Shown here piece after piece: positions 4,458 through 5,741 of a stretch of DNA of 5,741 nucleotides. A program made the position numbers and the translations under genes. The notes under the pieces were generated by a model that had not been told where the DNA came from, did not search any database, and saw only the letters and a list, made by a program, of their open reading frames with translations. The stretch comes from Candidatus Kerfeldbacteria bacterium. GTDB lineage: Bacteria > Patescibacteriota > Patescibacteriia > PEXW01. The first letter of the stretch is position 1; each line of letters opens with the position of its first letter. The stretch covers positions 1-5,741 of the forward strand of contig CAIPSZ010000065.1 in assembly GCA_903867845.1 (NCBI GenBank), read 5' to 3'.

Positions 4458-5741
4458 ATGGACCCAAAAATTTTCAAAGCCTACGACATCCGCGGTACCT
4501 ATCCTGACACGATTAATGAGGAGATTGCGGAGAAAGTTGGCCGGGCGTTCGTCACGTACCTGGGCGCGAAGGAAATTGCCGTGGGGCGGGACATGCGCGT
4601 GTCTGGCCCGGCGCTGTGGCAGGCGGTGGTGAAGGGGATTACCGAACAGGGTTGCAACGTGGTGGACATTGGCATGGTGGGCACGGACCAGTACTACCAC
4701 GCGTGCGCCACGCTGAAGCTGCCGGGCATGATGGTGACGGCGTCGCACAACCCGCCGCAGTACAACGGCTTCAAGATGGTGCGGGAAATGCCATTCTTGT
4801 TGAGCGGGACCGATGGCATTCCCGAGGTTCGGGATTTGGCAATGAAAGGCGAGTTCCCGAAGTCAGAAACCATTGGCACGGTTCGCAAGGTTGATTTGGC
4901 TGACTCGTTCACGGAAAAAGTGTTGAGCATGGTGGATGTGAGCGCGATCAAGCCGCTCAAGGTGGTCATCGATACGGGCAATGGCATGGTTGGTCCAGCA
5001 ATCCAGCGGCTCATGGCAAAAATCCCACAAGTAACGGTCGTCCCGATGTACTTTGAGCCGGATGGCACGTTCCCGAACCACGGCGGCGACCCGCTGAAAG
5101 AGGAGAACCGTCGTGAGCTGCAAGCGCGGGTGGTGAGCGAAGGCGCTGACCTTGGTTTTGCCTTTGATGGTGATGGCGACCGCTTTTTCTGCATTGATGA
5201 CAAAGGCCGTTTCACCCCAGGCGATTTCATGACCGCCTTGCTGGCCGAAGAAATGCTGTTGCAGTATCCCGGTTCGCCAATTGTCTATGACTGTCGCGCC
5301 AGCTGGTGTGTGAAAGATTTGGTGACGGCGGCAGGTGGCACCCCACTCATGAACCGGGTCGGGCATGCGTTTATCAAGACGCGACTCAGGGACGAGAACG
5401 CTTGCTTCGGTGGGGAAGTGAGCGGGCACTACTACTTCAAAGATTTCCACGGCGCAGACTCGGGCATGGTGCCAGCGCTGAAAGTCCTGCAAATGGTTTC
5501 TCGCCGCGGGAAGAAAATGTCCGAACTCCTTTCGGCGCTGGAACAGAAGTACTTCATCACCGGCGAGATTAACTTCACGGTGAAAGACCAGCAAAGCGCG
5601 CTCGCGACAATTAAGGCCACGTATACTAGTGACAACGTGTACGAAATGGACGGCTACAGTGTGGAGTACGCCGACTGGCACATGAACGTGCGCTCATCGA
5701 ATACAGAACCATTACTCCGTTTGAACTTAGAAGCGCTCTCG
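4458..5741 (+). CDS. Phosphomannomutase/phosphoglucomutase (3' end cut by window edge)
   Basis: An open frame of 428 codons to the right edge with no stop; family members are usually about 450-460 residues, so some 20-30 are missing. The cytoplasmic alpha-D-phosphohexomutase converts mannose-6-P or glucose-6-P to the 1-phosphate for nucleotide-sugar and surface-glycan synthesis. All four active-site loops are visible: TASHNPPQYNGFK (94-106) with phosphoserine Ser96; the Mg-binding DGDGDR (237-242) with Asp237, Asp239 and Asp241; the sugar-recognition GEVSGHYYF (319-327) with Glu320, Ser322 and His324; and phosphate-binding RSSNTEP (412-418). The N-terminal FKAYDIRG (6-13) is also typical. GEVSGHYYF fits the dual-specificity ManB/AlgC type better than phosphoglucosamine mutases, though substrate preference is inferred. 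The ATG is chosen because FKAYDIRG begins at residue 6 as in relatives. No Shine-Dalgarno is visible; the bases before the ATG are a pyrimidine run, CCCTTTTTCCT. Confidence 0.95.
   Translation, partial: MDPKIFKAYDIRGTYPDTINEEIAEKVGRAFVTYLGAKEIAVGRDMRVSGPALWQAVVKGITEQGCNVVDIGMVGTDQYYHACATLKLPGMMVTASHNPPQYNGFKMVREMPFLLSGTDGIPEVRDLAMKGEFPKSETIGTVRKVDLADSFTEKVLSMVDVSAIKPLKVVIDTGNGMVGPAIQRLMAKIPQVTVVPMYFEPDGTFPNHGGDPLKEENRRELQARVVSEGADLGFAFDGDGDRFFCIDDKGRFTPGDFMTALLAEEMLLQYPGSPIVYDCRASWCVKDLVTAAGGTPLMNRVGHAFIKTRLRDENACFGGEVSGHYYFKDFHGADSGMVPALKVLQMVSRRGKKMSELLSALEQKYFITGEINFTVKDQQSALATIKATYTSDNVYEMDGYSVEYADWHMNVRSSNTEPLLRLNLEALS

Noticed and set aside
4863..5681. Long minus-strand open frame (272 codons) opposite the phosphomannomutase
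   Set aside because: It lies wholly antisense to a gene with all four family active-site loops; its composition is His/Arg-rich without recognisable domains. It is a GC-driven shadow.

Overview
The window is a compact bacterial chromosome segment. Six genes lie on the minus strand and one at the right end on the plus strand, and two of the seven run off the window edges. I see no mobile element, CRISPR array, tRNA or rRNA. Intergenic gaps are short (8 to about 150 bp), stop codons are TAA, TAG and TGA in the usual way, and no in-frame TGA points to recoding. The gene styles (a short signal-less NlpC/P60 protein, a serine hydroxymethyltransferase with an SGSPAN motif, an SD-less phosphomannomutase, small hypotheticals) fit a Patescibacteria/CPR-type genome. 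That assignment is an inference from gene style, not a proof.

Layout in minus-strand transcription order, right to left: an uncharacterised protein starting at 4374 whose reading frame appears broken near 3683; glyA (3502-2216); a Nudix hydrolase that overlaps the glyA end by 14 nt (2229-1672); a small three-helix membrane protein (1663-1325); a hairpin with a short T-tract at about 1270-1289; an NlpC/P60 cysteine peptidase (1193-540) ending in a terminator hairpin at 530-559; and a HEAT-like repeat protein starting at 391 with a strong ribosome binding site, cut by the left edge. On the plus strand a phosphomannomutase/phosphoglucomutase starts at 4458, diverging from the 4374 gene, and is cut by the right edge after 428 residues.

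glyA, Nudix and the membrane protein look like one transcription unit, judged by overlap and 8-nt spacing. GlyA supplies glycine and one-carbon units, the Nudix enzyme probably cleaves a nucleoside-diphosphate metabolite, and the membrane protein has no assigned role. The phosphomannomutase supplies hexose-1-phosphates for surface glycans, and the NlpC/P60 protein would act on peptidoglycan or another peptide/amide. No common pathway joins all of them.

The most interesting region is 3545-4374. The N-terminal 231 residues have a motif order resembling the catalytic core of arginyl-tRNA synthetase, but there is no KMSKS-like loop. The natural continuation of the protein lies in a different frame just past the annotated stop. 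The second point of interest is translation initiation: two genes have clear Shine-Dalgarno sequences, while glyA and its upstream neighbour have -10 boxes placed 6-8 nt before the ATG, as expected of leaderless mRNAs.
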